DNA from: Pseudoxanthomonas wuyuanensis
GTDB lineage: Bacteria; Pseudomonadota; Gammaproteobacteria; Xanthomonadales; Xanthomonadaceae
DNA length: 64,000 bases
NCBI RefSeq assembly: GCF_900215535.1
Contig: NZ_OCND01000003.1
Location: forward strand, 69,737 to 133,736
Reading direction: 5' to 3'
Below are positions 19,590-28,569 of this stretch, in pieces (position 1 is the first letter of the stretch; every line of letters starts with the position of its first letter). The notes below the pieces were generated by a model, which had not been told where the DNA came from, searched no databases, and saw nothing but the letters and a program-made list of their open reading frames with translations. A program made the translations under genes and the position numbers.

Positions 19590-22500
19590 ATGACGCTGAA
19601 GATGAAGCTGCTCGACTACACCTTGATCGGCCTGCTGGCGGGTCTGCCGTCGCTGGCGATGACGCAGGAGGTTCCGCCGAGTTCGCTGGCCACCGGCACC
19701 GGACAGGACCCGCCTACTTTGCCGGACTGTGCCGGCGACGAATGCCGTGCTGGCGAAGACCTGTTGTTTCGGCTGCGCACCCGCGGCGAGCGCGAACCGG
19801 TCACTGGCGAGGTGAAACAGCCCGATTCGCAGACGCTGCAACCGGACCGCCGCGTCACCGTGGCGATGGAGCCGCCGGGCCGGGCGCGCGTGGCGGGCAA
19901 GTTCAGCCTGCAACTGCCCAACGGCGGCGTGATCTGGGCCACCGAAGACCCGGCGCTGGGGCAACCCGAACTGACGGTATCGGCGCCCAGTTTCGCCGCG
20001 TTCGATGGCAAAGCGGTCTCCAAGCCGCTGCAGTTCTATGTGCGCAGCAACTATTCCAGCTTCATCGAGCGCTACGAGCTGACCCTGTACCGTGCCACCG
20101 ACATTGATCTGGTCGAGCCGGTGGCCACCGTGCCGATGGATGTCGCTGCGGTGTCGCGTGCCGAATGGGATGGCAGGCTGTCGGCCAAGTACCCGTTCCG
20201 CGCTGGCGACGAATTGCTCTACGTACTGCGCGCCTACGACAACGAGGGCAACTTCGACGAAACCCTGCCGTCGACGCTGCAACTGGTGACGCCGGAGGAA
20301 GCCGACCGCGGCGGCCAGCAACTGCGGGCCAGCACCGAAAAAGCGCTGGGCACTGCGTTGACGACGGAACAGGCGCAGAACCAGAGCCTGATCGAAAACG
20401 CGTTCGCCGGCAACGGCTTGCGCCAGCAGAATATTCCGATCTACGGCTCGCGCATCCGCATCCAGGGCCGCAATCTTCCGACCGGGCACACGCTGCTGAT
20501 CAATGGCGACAGCTATCCGGTGGATCTGGAGCGCAAGTTCGCTGCCGAATACCTGGTGCCGGTCGGCCGGCACGCGTTCGAGGTGGAACTGCGCGGCGGC
20601 GGCGACGATTTCGGCGGCACGCCAGCCTCTGGAACGCCGAACATGGCCGGACTGCGCCATACCCTGGATGTGGACGTCAGCGGCCGCTACTTCTTCGGTG
20701 TGGCGCTTGCCGATATCACCGTGTCGCAGAACAAGATCAGCGGCTCGGTCGAGCCGTTCCAGGTTGATTCGCGCTACGAGGACGACATCATCAGCGATGG
20801 CCGGCTGGCGTTCTACGGCAAGGCCAAGCTGCGCGGAAAGTATCTGGTTACCGCCCAGGCCGATACCACCGAGCGCGATCTGGAGCATCTGTTCGACGGC
20901 TTCGGCCAGGCCGACCCGCAGGACATCTTCCGCCGCCTCGATCCGGATCTGTACTACCCGGTGTACGGCGATGACTCCACCACCTGGCGCGACGTGGACA
21001 CGATGGGCCGGTTCTACCTGCGCATGGATTGGGACAAGAACCAGGCGCTGTGGGGCAACTACCAGACCGGCTTCACCGGCACCGAGTACGGCCAGTACGT
21101 GCGCTCGCTGTACGGCGCGGCACTGGACTGGCGTTCGCGCGGGGCCAACCGCTGGGGCGATCCGGTCACCGAGGTGCGCGCATTCGGCTCCGAAGCGCAG
21201 ACCGCGCCGGGCCACAACGAATTCATCGGCACCGCCGGCAGCCTGTATTACCTGCGCCACACCGATCTGTTGCCGGGTTCTGACCAGGTGGCGCTGGAGA
21301 TCCGCGATCTGACCACCGGCCGCACCGAAAACCGGGTAACCCTGCAGCGCGGCGCGGATTACGAGATCGACGAATTGCAGGGACGCATCATACTGACGCG
21401 TCCGCTGACAATGATCACCCGCGAAAACCTGAAGACCATCACCCGCGATACGCCGCTGGACGGCTACGAGCAACGCCTGATCGTCGATTACGAATGGGTG
21501 CCTTCCGGCTTCGACGCCGACGAGGTCAGTGCCGGCGTCCGCGGCAAGCACTGGTTCGGCGACCACGTCGGCGTCGGCGCGACCTACGTGGACGAAAACC
21601 GCGCCGGCGAGGATTACACGCTGGCGGCCGGCGACATCACCTTGCAGGCTGGCCGCGGCACCTACATCAAAGCCGAGTACAGCCAGACCGAATCGTTCAG
21701 CGCGCCGGTGTTCTTTTCCGACAACGGCGGCCTGGCGTTCACCCAGATCAATCCGGTCGGCCCGCGCGAAGGCGAGGCCAAATCGGTGGAAGCGCGGGTC
21801 AACTTCCGCGAACTGGGCTGGACTGAACAGGACTGGTCGATGGGCGCCTGGTGGCGGCACGTCAGCGCCGGCTATTCGATCAGCCGTTACGACAACGGCC
21901 AGGCGGTGGAAGAGCAGGGCATGGAACTGCTGGGCCACTTCACCCCGGCCTTCGGCATCTACGCGCGCTATACCGAAGCCCAACGCGGCAACGAAGCGCT
22001 CGACCAGGCGCAGCTTACCGCCGAGTGGCGTATCGGCGATAACAGCACCCTCACCACCGAGTTGCGCCGTGTCGAAGAACGGCGGACCGCGGGCGAGGCG
22101 AACGGCACATTGGGTGCGGTGCGCTACAGCCAGCGCATCGGCACGGCGGTGGACCTGTACGGCACGGCGCAGTTCACGCTGGACGACGACAGCGGCGCCT
22201 ACGCCAACAACGACGCCTACACGCTGGGCGGCAAGTACCTGTACGGCGATATGTCCAGCGTCGGCGCGGAGGCCACCCATGGCGACCGCGGCGATGCGGC
22301 GCAGGTCAATGCCGAATACCGCTTGACGCAGCAGCAGACCGTCTACGGCAGCTACACCGTTTCCACCGACAGCACCGACTACGACCCGCTGTTCAACCCG
22401 CGCCGGCAGAGCGGCTGGACGCTGGGCCAGCGTTGGCGGTTGTCCAACCAGCTCAACGTCTTCAACGAGAGCCAGCAGCTGAAAAGCAATGGCGAGTCCG

Positions 22501-23324
22501 GCCTGGCGCACACCTTCGGCATGGATTTCTTTCCCTCGGTGGGCTGGAATCTTGGCCTCACGCTGTCCGATGGCGAACTGATCAGCAGCGGCGGCGGCGT
22601 GGTCGATCGGCGCGCGGTCAGCGTCAGCGGCGGCCGCACTTCGCCGGACACCGACTGGCAGAGCAAGCTGGAATGGCGGCGCGACAACGGCGCGGAGCAG
22701 CGCACGCAATGGGTCGTCACCAACCGCTTGCTGCACAAAATCAACGAAAGCTGGCGCATCGCCGCGCGGCTGAACTATGCCGACACCGACGACGAACTCA
22801 ATCCCGCCGCCGGCGCCAAGTTCATCGAAGGCAACGTCGGTTTCGCCTGGCGGCCGTGGAACAGCACGCGCTGGGGCATGTTCGGCCGCTACACCTACCT
22901 GTACGACCTGGCCACGCTGGGACAGATCGGCGGCGCCGAGTACGACCAGCGCACCCAGGTGGTCTCGCTGGAAGGCGTCTACAAGTACGACCAGCGCTGG
23001 GAATTCGCGGCCAAGGCCGCCCGGCGCGAAGGCGAAGTGCGCTTCGGCCGCGGTACCGGCGCGTGGTTCGACTCGGCTACCACATTCGCGTCCGGACAGA
23101 TCCGCTACGACTTGCGCCAGCAGTGGCACGCATTGGCCGAATACCGCTGGCTTGACGTCAAGGATGGAGGTAAACGCCAAGGATGGCTCCTCGGCGTCGA
23201 CCGCGACCTCGGCCGCAACTTCCGCGTTGGCGTGGGCTACAACTTCACCGAATTCAGCGACGACCTGACCGATTTCGATTACGACCACAAGGGCTGGTTC
23301 ATCAACTTCGTGGGGAGCTATTGA
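19590..23324 (+). CDS. Outer-membrane beta-barrel partner of DUF11 protein (module A)
   Basis: 1244 residues from the ATG at 19590, with AAGGAG 7 bases upstream; an in-frame GTG at 19575 overlapping the previous stop is less likely, and the paralogue supports an MxxKMKLLDYTLIG start. The signal peptide ends near residue 25. Residues to about 400 form a periplasmic-looking region (GVIWATEDPALG, IPIYGSRIRIQGRNLP, GRYFFGVALADITV). The remainder alternates polar and aromatic residues with repeated motifs (LDPDLYYPVYGDDSTT, GRFYLRMDWDKN, DYEWVPSGFDADE) and ends in ...NFVGSY, like an outer-membrane barrel. Similar proteins in other Proteobacteria carry names such as OmpA-family or TonB-dependent-receptor-like, but I see no TonB plug. 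Close linkage to the giant DUF11 gene, repeated in module B, suggests it anchors, exports or assembles that protein. That role is inference. Confidence 0.85.
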   Translation: MTLKMKLLDYTLIGLLAGLPSLAMTQEVPPSSLATGTGQDPPTLPDCAGDECRAGEDLLFRLRTRGEREPVTGEVKQPDSQTLQPDRRVTVAMEPPGRARVAGKFSLQLPNGGVIWATEDPALGQPELTVSAPSFAAFDGKAVSKPLQFYVRSNYSSFIERYELTLYRATDIDLVEPVATVPMDVAAVSRAEWDGRLSAKYPFRAGDELLYVLRAYDNEGNFDETLPSTLQLVTPEEADRGGQQLRASTEKALGTALTTEQAQNQSLIENAFAGNGLRQQNIPIYGSRIRIQGRNLPTGHTLLINGDSYPVDLERKFAAEYLVPVGRHAFEVELRGGGDDFGGTPASGTPNMAGLRHTLDVDVSGRYFFGVALADITVSQNKISGSVEPFQVDSRYEDDIISDGRLAFYGKAKLRGKYLVTAQADTTERDLEHLFDGFGQADPQDIFRRLDPDLYYPVYGDDSTTWRDVDTMGRFYLRMDWDKNQALWGNYQTGFTGTEYGQYVRSLYGAALDWRSRGANRWGDPVTEVRAFGSEAQTAPGHNEFIGTAGSLYYLRHTDLLPGSDQVALEIRDLTTGRTENRVTLQRGADYEIDELQGRIILTRPLTMITRENLKTITRDTPLDGYEQRLIVDYEWVPSGFDADEVSAGVRGKHWFGDHVGVGATYVDENRAGEDYTLAAGDITLQAGRGTYIKAEYSQTESFSAPVFFSDNGGLAFTQINPVGPREGEAKSVEARVNFRELGWTEQDWSMGAWWRHVSAGYSISRYDNGQAVEEQGMELLGHFTPAFGIYARYTEAQRGNEALDQAQLTAEWRIGDNSTLTTELRRVEERRTAGEANGTLGAVRYSQRIGTAVDLYGTAQFTLDDDSGAYANNDAYTLGGKYLYGDMSSVGAEATHGDRGDAAQVNAEYRLTQQQTVYGSYTVSTDSTDYDPLFNPRRQSGWTLGQRWRLSNQLNVFNESQQLKSNGESGLAHTFGMDFFPSVGWNLGLTLSDGELISSGGGVVDRRAVSVSGGRTSPDTDWQSKLEWRRDNGAEQRTQWVVTNRLLHKINESWRIAARLNYADTDDELNPAAGAKFIEGNVGFAWRPWNSTRWGMFGRYTYLYDLATLGQIGGAEYDQRTQVVSLEGVYKYDQRWEFAAKAARREGEVRFGRGTGAWFDSATTFASGQIRYDLRQQWHALAEYRWLDVKDGGKRQGWLLGVDRDLGRNFRVGVGYNFTEFSDDLTDFDYDHKGWFINFVGSY

Positions 23325-23325
23325 G

Positions 23326-23958
23326 GTGACGACAGCGGTGAATGTCCTGGCAGGCTGTGGACGACGCACGGTCATCGCAAGCCTGGGTTTGATCGCTGCC
23401 GCACCCGCTATCGGATGGGCCGCCGAAGCGGCATCGCAAGCGCGGCCCACTTCGATCTCCGGAATCGTCAGCACATTCGGCACCGATGTGATGAACGCCG
23501 AAAGTACGCTCCCTGATGGCGGGTTGCTGGAAGACGTAGTGTGTATTCCTGACGGCACCCCGGCGGGTAGTCGCTCGGACCGCGCATACACTCGCCCCGG
23601 TCCGCAGATCGATGCCAGCGCCGAGAGTACCTGCACCAATATGCCGACGGTAAATCTGAGCATCGCCAAGGGCGCCAATCCCACCGCGGTGCGCAGCAGG
23701 CAACCGGTGACCTACACCTTCCAACTGGATAACGACGGCCCAGGTCCGGGCGACGGCGTAGTGTTCCGCGATCCGGCAGTGGCCGGCGTTGATTGCAGTG
23801 CGGCGACGCTGATGTGCAGCGCGTCGGGTGGCGCGACCTGCCCGGCAACGCTGGACGTGGCGAGCTTGCAGGGCACTGGATTGGTCATCCCTGTCTTTCC
23901 GGCTGGCGGTGCGCTGCAGTTGATGATGAGTTGCACGGTAACCGCGGAAGGGCTGTGA
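23326..23958 (+). CDS. Short DUF11-like secreted protein, probably a partial duplicate
   Basis: 210 residues from a GTG one base after the barrel stop, with GGGGAG inside the end of the barrel gene as a ribosome site, so translation is probably coupled. A Cys-containing hydrophobic N-terminus (VIASLGLIAAAPAIGWA) looks like a signal peptide. Residues from about 50 (FGTDVMNAESTLPDGG, then GSRSDRAYTRPG, DASAEST.CTN) and the DUF11-like tail (NNDGPGPGDG type, ...MSCTVTAEGL) align with the last ~165 residues of the larger protein at 24262-27648 (FGTDVVITENTLPAGW, GSRSGSAYTIPG, ...MSCTVTATGQ). It looks like a truncated, diverged copy with its own signal. Whether it is functional is unclear. Confidence 0.65.
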   Translation: MTTAVNVLAGCGRRTVIASLGLIAAAPAIGWAAEAASQARPTSISGIVSTFGTDVMNAESTLPDGGLLEDVVCIPDGTPAGSRSDRAYTRPGPQIDASAESTCTNMPTVNLSIAKGANPTAVRSRQPVTYTFQLDNDGPGPGDGVVFRDPAVAGVDCSAATLMCSASGGATCPATLDVASLQGTGLVIPVFPAGGALQLMMSCTVTAEGL

Positions 23959-24261
23959 TCGACAGGATGGAATGGATAAGAAGATAGGCGCCTGAGCAAA
24001 CATCAGGTAAGCGGTACTACGTAGTAGCGGCATCCCGGCGCGAGTTCCTGTTGGTCAGGCGCACCGCAGGGAATCGCGCAAGAGCTCGCCGCGGAACACC
24101 GCTCCTAAGCGATATGTTGCGTAGCGATTGGGACAAGATGGCGTATAGGGAACTCCGTTGTAGGAGCGACGTGAGTCGCGATGAGGCTTTACCGGCAACG
24201 TGCCATCGCGACTCACGTCGCCCCTGCAAATAGACAAGGCGGAAAATCAGAGGCTAGTCGA
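23959..24261. other. Intergenic stretch with palindromes
   Basis: No convincing gene. It contains the palindrome TACTACGTAGTA (24015-24026) and a pair of REP-like elements in inverted orientation (24159-24227). The short frames across it are translations of these repeats. A promoter for the next gene should lie here but none is clear. Confidence 0.5.
24159..24227. repeat. Inverted pair of REP-like palindromes
   Basis: 24159-24183 and the reverse complement of 24203-24227 agree at 23 of 25 positions, with a 19-base loop. Each arm itself contains the palindrome GCGAC-GTGA-GTCGC. This is the layout of a REP doublet, as common in Pseudomonas and Xanthomonadaceae. A related single element is at 39463-39487. 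Such doublets can act as transcription-end or mRNA-stabilising structures. Confidence 0.7.
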
Positions 24262-27200
24262 ATGAAGAACAACAGCTCGCACCCAAAATGGCTCGCAAAG
24301 ATGGCGCCAGAGGACGGTGGCCCGCACCACCGGGCCAAAGCCCTCCATCGCCTAGTTTCCATCGCCATTTTTCTGGCGTTTTCCGCTTCTGCGCTGTGGA
24401 CCGGCAATGCGCAGGCCCAGATCGTGCTGCGCGAAACCTTTGGTTCGGCCAACGCCACCTTGCCGACAGCGTTGAGCACCGCCGACGGCAACTGGACCAG
24501 CGCTGCCTGCCTCAATGGCCAGATCGTCGCCACCGGTGGAGACTCGGCTTCCGACGGCGCCGGCTCCACGCACTATCTGTTCCACAACACCGCCACTTGC
24601 GCCTATACCGCCGGTCAGGCGGTGTGGCGCACGGTTTCGGCGATCGATGTGCAGCCGAACACGAGCTATGTGTTTTCGTACTGGACGATGGTGGCCAACC
24701 AGGTCAGCAACCCGACCCTGAGTCAGGTCGTCACGCCCAACGCCGGCACTGTCACGGTGGTCAGCACGACCAACCCCGCCTACCCGGCGACCAACAACAG
24801 CTGGATCCGCCGCATGGTGGTATTCACCACCAGCGCCACCACCACCGCAGTCAACCTGCGCATCAACAACGCCAACACGGCCTCCGCCGGTAACGACTTC
24901 GGCATCGACGACGTAGTGCTGGCGACAATGCCGACCATCACCCTGACCAAGACCACACAGAACGGCACCGGCGGTCCGTTTACGTTCGCCCTGACCAATA
25001 CCCGGCAGGCCAGCGGAACGGTGACGACCACCGCGGCAGGCACACCCACCGTGGTGGACGGCGATGCCAATGCCGCTGTCACCGACTTCACCGTGTCGGC
25101 GCTCGGCACCGCCGTCACCATCAACGAATCGACGCTGCCGGCGCTGTGGAACTTCGCCAGCGCCAGTTGTACCAATTCCTCGGGTGCGGCGGTCGGTACG
25201 CTCAGCGGCCGGCAGATCACCATTCCGGCCGGAGCCGTGGCGATGGGCGAGCGTTTTACCTGCTCCTACGTCAACAGCACGCCGCCCAGTTTCGGAAGTT
25301 GCACTTCGGACATGTTTCTGGCGCAGAACTCACCGACGCAGGTGTTCAGGGCCGATACGTCCAGCAATCCGTTCACCTATCCGGCGATCGGTCCGGCTTC
25401 GTCGCTCACCTACAATGCGGTCGGCTACGATCCTGCGAGCAATTATCTCTACGGCACATACTGGGACACTGCGGCAGGCAACTACCGGTTGCTGAGGATC
25501 GCCAGCAACGGTGCGGTGCAGGACCTCGGGGCCATCTCCGGTGGCGGGATCAACGTGGATGGCGCCGGTATCGCCTCGGGCGAGATTGGCACGGATGGCT
25601 ATTACTATGTCAAGCGCAATCCCGCCACCACCCAGATGTGGCGGGTCAATCTCTCGACCCGCGCGGCCACGCTGATCACGCTCAGCCAGGCGATCGCGTC
25701 GGCGGATCTGGCCTGGCACAACGGTCTGCTCTATGCGCACGCGCAGGACACCGGCCTGTTGCACTCCATCAATCCGACTACCGGCGCGGTGACCACGGTT
25801 GGCGCGGCGGGCGTCGTGACCGGCAGCTTCGGTTCGATGTTCGGCGCGAGCAACGGCGTTTTCGGTAGCCGTAACGAAGGCGGTTTCTACCAGTTCAACC
25901 TGACGACCGGTGTGGCAACGTTGATCTCCGACTCGCCGCCTAGCGGCAACAACGATGGCGCCAAGTGCGCGACCAGCCCGTTGGACCTGCCGGCGGATCT
26001 GGCCATCACCAAGACCGACAACAGCAGTACCTACACACCGGGCAACAACGTCGTGTACACCATCGAGGTCAGCAACAACGGCCCCTTTGGCGCGCAGAAT
26101 GTGCAGGTGGTGGATGCGCTGCCCACCGGCATCACCACGGCCAGTTGGACTTGCGCCACGACCTCCAGCGGCGGCGTGTGCGGCGCGGCCAGCGGCAGCG
26201 GCGCCATCAATACCACCGCCAACCTGCCGGCTGGGGCGTCGGTGACCTACACATTGACGTTGTTCGTGCCGTCGACGTTCTCGGGCAATCTGGTCAACAC
26301 CGCTACGGTGACCGCGCCGGCCGGCACTATCGACCCGGACACCTCCAACAACAGCGCCTCGGACACCGACAGCCAGTTCCCGCTGCCAGAGCCCAACGTG
26401 GCCAACCTCAGCTGCAGCAGCGATGCCAGCCTGCTCAATACGGCTTACGACGGTAATGGCGGCCGGCTCACGTCCGGCGTGGATGCGCATTGGCAGGTGG
26501 CGCTGACCACCACGCCCATCACCGGCGCTCCGCCGGGAGGCTTAAGCTACAACGCCGCCACGGTAGTGACCAATCCGCCGGCCAACTACATGGTCTCGCC
26601 CTACAACAACGCCAGCTGGATCTCGCATGCGGCGGACGCCGTTCACCCCACCAACGTCAACTACGACATCTTCTACCGCTACCAGCTCAATCTGGGGCCG
26701 GGCACGGACCCGGCCGTGTTGGCGCCGCGGCTGGACTTCTATAGCGACAACTCGGTCATCGAAATCTGGATCAATGGGGTGGCGCAGAACATCCAGTCCA
26801 ACTATGGCGCCGCCGACCCGTATTTCTATGCCGGGTTCACCGCAGCCAATCCGGCTGCCGGCACGTTGGTCGGGCCGTGGCTGAGCGGCTTCAACGAGAT
26901 CGTCGTGCATGTCAAATCCGGACCGGGCGCGCAGGCATTCCTGGCCCAGGTGGTACTGCCGCAATCGGTCTGCCAGCCGGCCACGGTCACGTTGAACAAA
27001 ACGACGCGGCTGATTGCCGGCGGCCCGTTCGGCTTCGGCCTGACCAATACCGAGCAGGCGAGCGGTTCGGTCAGCACCACGGTGGTGGATACGCCTACGC
27101 AGGTGGATGGCGACAGCAGTTCGGCTGGTACCGCTGAACCGTTCGCGGTGACCACATTCGGCACCGATGTGGTGATTACCGAGAACACGCTGCCGGCCGG

Positions 27201-27648
27201 ATGGCTGCTGACCGATGCGACATGTACCTCCGGCGGCACACCGGTGGGCAGCCGCTCCGGCAGTGCCTATACGATACCCGGCGGCTTGATCGATGCCAGT
27301 GCCGAGAGCTTCGAATGTACGTTCACCAACACGCCGACCACCAGCCTGCGCATCGACAAGACGGTCAGTCCGACCACCGCGCGCGCCGGCGACACCGTGA
27401 CCTATGCCATTACCGTCAACAATGATGGCCCGGGTCCGGGCGATGGCGCGGTAATGGCCGATCCCGAAGTGCCTGGCGTGGATTGCACCGCCGCCACGCT
27501 GAGCTGTAGCGCCAGCGGCGGTGCGGCGTGCCCGGTGGCGGTGGACGTGGCGACGCTGCAGGACGCTGGATTGACGATTCCCACGTTCCCTGCGGGCGGT
27601 TCGTTGCAATTCGAGATGAGCTGCACGGTAACGGCAACGGGGCAGTGA
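24262..27648 (+). CDS. Secreted DUF11/DUF6923 multi-domain protein without anchor
   Basis: 1128 residues from the ATG at 24262 (AGAGG upstream); a frame extension to 24181 lies inside the REP repeat and is rejected. The signal peptide ends near residue 52 (TGNAQA). Order of parts: a lectin-like N-terminal region (to ~225), a prealbumin-like fold (TITLTKTTQNGTGGPFTFALTN), a DUF6923-type propeller-like region (~345-575; VFRADTSSNPFTY, GYDPASNYLYGTYWD), a DUF11 domain (DLAITKTDNSSTYTPGNNVVYTI), and a region of unknown fold (~711-905; DIFYRYQLNLGPGTDPAV, IEIWINGVAQNIQ). A second prealbumin-like fold and a final DUF11-like domain end in MSCTVTATGQ. There is no OmpA domain, LPXTG-like motif, PEP-CTERM or barrel, so attachment to the cell is not explained. 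It sits between the two DUF11 modules and may be displayed by one of the two barrel proteins (inference). Confidence 0.8.
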   Translation: MKNNSSHPKWLAKMAPEDGGPHHRAKALHRLVSIAIFLAFSASALWTGNAQAQIVLRETFGSANATLPTALSTADGNWTSAACLNGQIVATGGDSASDGAGSTHYLFHNTATCAYTAGQAVWRTVSAIDVQPNTSYVFSYWTMVANQVSNPTLSQVVTPNAGTVTVVSTTNPAYPATNNSWIRRMVVFTTSATTTAVNLRINNANTASAGNDFGIDDVVLATMPTITLTKTTQNGTGGPFTFALTNTRQASGTVTTTAAGTPTVVDGDANAAVTDFTVSALGTAVTINESTLPALWNFASASCTNSSGAAVGTLSGRQITIPAGAVAMGERFTCSYVNSTPPSFGSCTSDMFLAQNSPTQVFRADTSSNPFTYPAIGPASSLTYNAVGYDPASNYLYGTYWDTAAGNYRLLRIASNGAVQDLGAISGGGINVDGAGIASGEIGTDGYYYVKRNPATTQMWRVNLSTRAATLITLSQAIASADLAWHNGLLYAHAQDTGLLHSINPTTGAVTTVGAAGVVTGSFGSMFGASNGVFGSRNEGGFYQFNLTTGVATLISDSPPSGNNDGAKCATSPLDLPADLAITKTDNSSTYTPGNNVVYTIEVSNNGPFGAQNVQVVDALPTGITTASWTCATTSSGGVCGAASGSGAINTTANLPAGASVTYTLTLFVPSTFSGNLVNTATVTAPAGTIDPDTSNNSASDTDSQFPLPEPNVANLSCSSDASLLNTAYDGNGGRLTSGVDAHWQVALTTTPITGAPPGGLSYNAATVVTNPPANYMVSPYNNASWISHAADAVHPTNVNYDIFYRYQLNLGPGTDPAVLAPRLDFYSDNSVIEIWINGVAQNIQSNYGAADPYFYAGFTAANPAAGTLVGPWLSGFNEIVVHVKSGPGAQAFLAQVVLPQSVCQPATVTLNKTTRLIAGGPFGFGLTNTEQASGSVSTTVVDTPTQVDGDSSSAGTAEPFAVTTFGTDVVITENTLPAGWLLTDATCTSGGTPVGSRSGSAYTIPGGLIDASAESFECTFTNTPTTSLRIDKTVSPTTARAGDTVTYAITVNNDGPGPGDGAVMADPEVPGVDCTAATLSCSASGGAACPVAVDVATLQDAGLTIPTFPAGGSLQFEMSCTVTATGQ

Positions 27649-28569
27649 AACAGCGTGCGGTGGTACCGGCAGGTACCACCGCACGGCATGGAAGTGGGAG
27701 CGGCGTCCCCGCCGCGAGCGCTTGTTCCTGAACCACCGCAGCAGACAAAAACACGCAACTTCAACTCTTGCTGTCGTCTAGATTGCGTGCTTTGGAGCAA
27801 CGCCGGTCAAGCCAAAGCTTGTCAGCCCGGCGAACGCCGGGATCCATTTTGCTCAGTGGCTCGCGGGAAAGTGCACGGCGGGCCAGCGGCTGTCGTAGAG
27901 CGATTCCGGCTTGACCCCCGTTAGGCTGTTGAGCGCCGCCGGGGTTTTTCAGCATCTTCTTCGGCTGCCTCTCTGTTGCTCACACAGACGGTATACCTGC
28001 GCAGTTGCCGCAACCTGCGGCACCGTCACGCCTGCGTCTTGCCGTTGTTGCGCTTGCTGCGGCGAAAGCGAACCGGACAAGGCATTCGGACATCCATGCA
28101 AGCGCCGTTGGAGAAGACATCTGCTTGCGGTCGGCACGGTTCGCGGTCCGGCACCAACGTAGCTGCATGCACCCGATCGATGCACTGGCGCAACCGCCTG
28201 GCGCAGGAAATGGCGCGTTCGTCGATGCGCGCCATATCCGCGATATCCAAAACAGCTTGACCCACCGGTGTCGCTGGACGGCCGGATTGCGGTGCCACCG
28301 ATGGCGGCCGTAGCGCAAGCGATTGCCGGATGCGCGGCGCGGAGAGTGCTGGAAAGCGTGGGAATCACACGGATGGCGCGCGCTCGCCAGGGGCAACGGC
28401 GGCCGTCGTTTCTGTGGGGCCGACGGGATAGCGGCCGGGGAGGAATGGAGAGTTTCGGTGAAGTTCTGTAATTCAAACCGAGACGCTTATCACAGAAGAT
28501 GCCGGCCCACAAACACATCGAATTTTTGACCCGCATCAGTTTTTGCCGGTCAGCTGGGACGTGGCGACT
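27649..28569. other. Long intergenic region before module B, no clear gene
   Basis: About 920 bases with no reading frame that looks like a known protein, has a good ribosome site or resembles a neighbour. There is a repeat-like hairpin CCCGGCG-AA-CGCCGGG near 27829-27844. The last ~110 bases before the DUF11 gene are AT-richer (GTAATTCAAACC, CGAATTTTTGACC) and probably hold its promoter. Parts may be a decayed gene, but I cannot identify it. Confidence 0.5.

Noticed and set aside
19479..23684. 1401-codon minus-strand frame under the barrel gene (and the matching 35517-39437 frame)
   Set aside because: Both mirror the two paralogous barrel genes, so their resemblance to each other only reflects similarity of the plus strand.
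24181..24261. N-terminal extension of the third DUF11 protein
   Set aside because: It lies within the REP doublet and would place 27 charged residues before a good start and signal peptide.
27980..28471. Several short frames on both strands in the long gap before module B
   Set aside because: No ribosome site, no recognisable domain and no similarity to neighbours; possibly decayed DNA.
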